In this document: in pieces, positions 60,490-60,621 of the stretch
Layout of the letters: every line of letters starts with the position of its first letter
How positions within the stretch are numbered: position 1 is the stretch's first letter
Origin: Nitrospirota bacterium
Lineage (GTDB): Bacteria > Nitrospirota > Thermodesulfovibrionia > UBA6902
Length of the DNA stretch: 60,621 nucleotides
Assembly: GCA_016213935.1 (NCBI GenBank)
Contig: JACQZG010000006.1
Location: forward strand, 1 to 60,621
Direction: 5' to 3'
Made by a program: the position numbers and the translations under genes
The notes under the pieces: model-generated
The model's input: the letters and a program-made list of their open reading frames with translations, nothing else
The model's database searches: none
Told to the model about the DNA's origin: nothing

Positions 60490-60621
60490 ATGGCAATGAC
60501 TCATGGCAAGACGCAGGACTCATCAGGCGTGCGTGCGTCTTATACGCTCCTTCTGATATTTCTCTTTCTTGCGGGAGGCATTCTTACTACCGGGTATCTC
60601 TATTTTCAGGCTCACGAAAAA
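60490..60621 (+). CDS. N-terminus of a membrane sensor protein (probable histidine kinase)
   Basis: Partial; 44 codons to the window edge. Two in-frame ATGs (60490, 60496); AAGGA suits the second. Residues about 17-36 form a membrane helix preceded by R-A-S-Y-T, then Y-L-Y-F-Q-A-H-E-K begins a charged segment. This start (helix, then Y-x-Y-x-x-x-H-E-K) is typical of PAS/CHASE-type sensor kinases, but no diagnostic domain is reached. Confidence 0.55.
   Translation, partial: MAMTHGKTQDSSGVRASYTLLLIFLFLAGGILTTGYLYFQAHEK

Overview
The window reads as a chromosomal segment of an anaerobic sulfate-reducing bacterium, most likely a member of the Nitrospirota (Thermodesulfovibrio-like). The reason is the block aprB-aprA, qmoA-qmoB-qmoC, hppA at the left end: APS reductase, its membrane electron-donor complex and a proton-pumping pyrophosphatase, an arrangement known from sulfate reducers of that kind. 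The phylum is an inference from gene content; no rRNA is present.

Layout. 1-9.6 kb: dissimilatory sulfate reduction. aprBA end in a strong terminator; qmoABC and hppA follow and end in a second one. 9.6-14.6 kb: a gene remnant (HEPN-like), small membrane proteins, a PAS protein, a two-domain fusion (Cys-rich domain plus CofC-like transferase) and moeA. 14.6-19.6 kb, minus strand: a DEDD exonuclease-like protein, a VKOR-thioredoxin fusion interrupted by an in-frame UGA that I interpret as selenocysteine, a lipoprotein and a large DUF2723 membrane protein. 19.7-24.1 kb: heat-shock block dnaJ-hspR-clpB with an HspR-type operator (HAIR) over the dnaJ promoter. 24-30 kb: mixed accessory genes, including two toxin-antitoxin pairs side by side and a broken comF. 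30-41.4 kb: gpmI-argF-argD, mnmA, a DUF72 protein with a lysine-rich tail, rarA-rny-ymdB, a 6S RNA gene upstream of rarA, and dapA. 41.5-47.8 kb: protein export and recombination (tatA-tatC, yajC-secD-secF, recJ). 47.8-50.5 kb: an isochorismatase-like hydrolase and acetyl-CoA synthetase. 50.8-57 kb: a six-gene minus-strand operon (three small FAE-x-GE proteins, a small membrane protein, a TSUP transporter, a tandem universal stress protein) preceded by a clear sigma-54 promoter and facing a histidine kinase / NtrC-type regulator pair. Two palindromic sites (GTTGCA-N3-TGCAAC type) lie between, so the pair probably controls the operon. 57-60.6 kb: rel, ogt, a third toxin-antitoxin pair and the start of a membrane sensor protein.

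Four points stand out. (1) The UGA in the VKOR-thioredoxin fusion falls exactly on the first Cys of the thioredoxin CxxC, the frame stays conserved beyond it, and a perfect 7-bp SECIS-like hairpin follows. (2) Several genes without Shine-Dalgarno sequences have consensus promoters that place the transcription start on the A of the ATG, so leaderless mRNAs appear to be normal here. (3) The sigma-54 / NtrC / stress-transport module carries a small duplicated protein family that I do not recognise as characterised. (4) Five intergenic regions hold degenerate 7-bp-phased repeats, often in inverted pairs. Start codons were chosen by ribosome-site spacing and differ in places from the longest possible frame.
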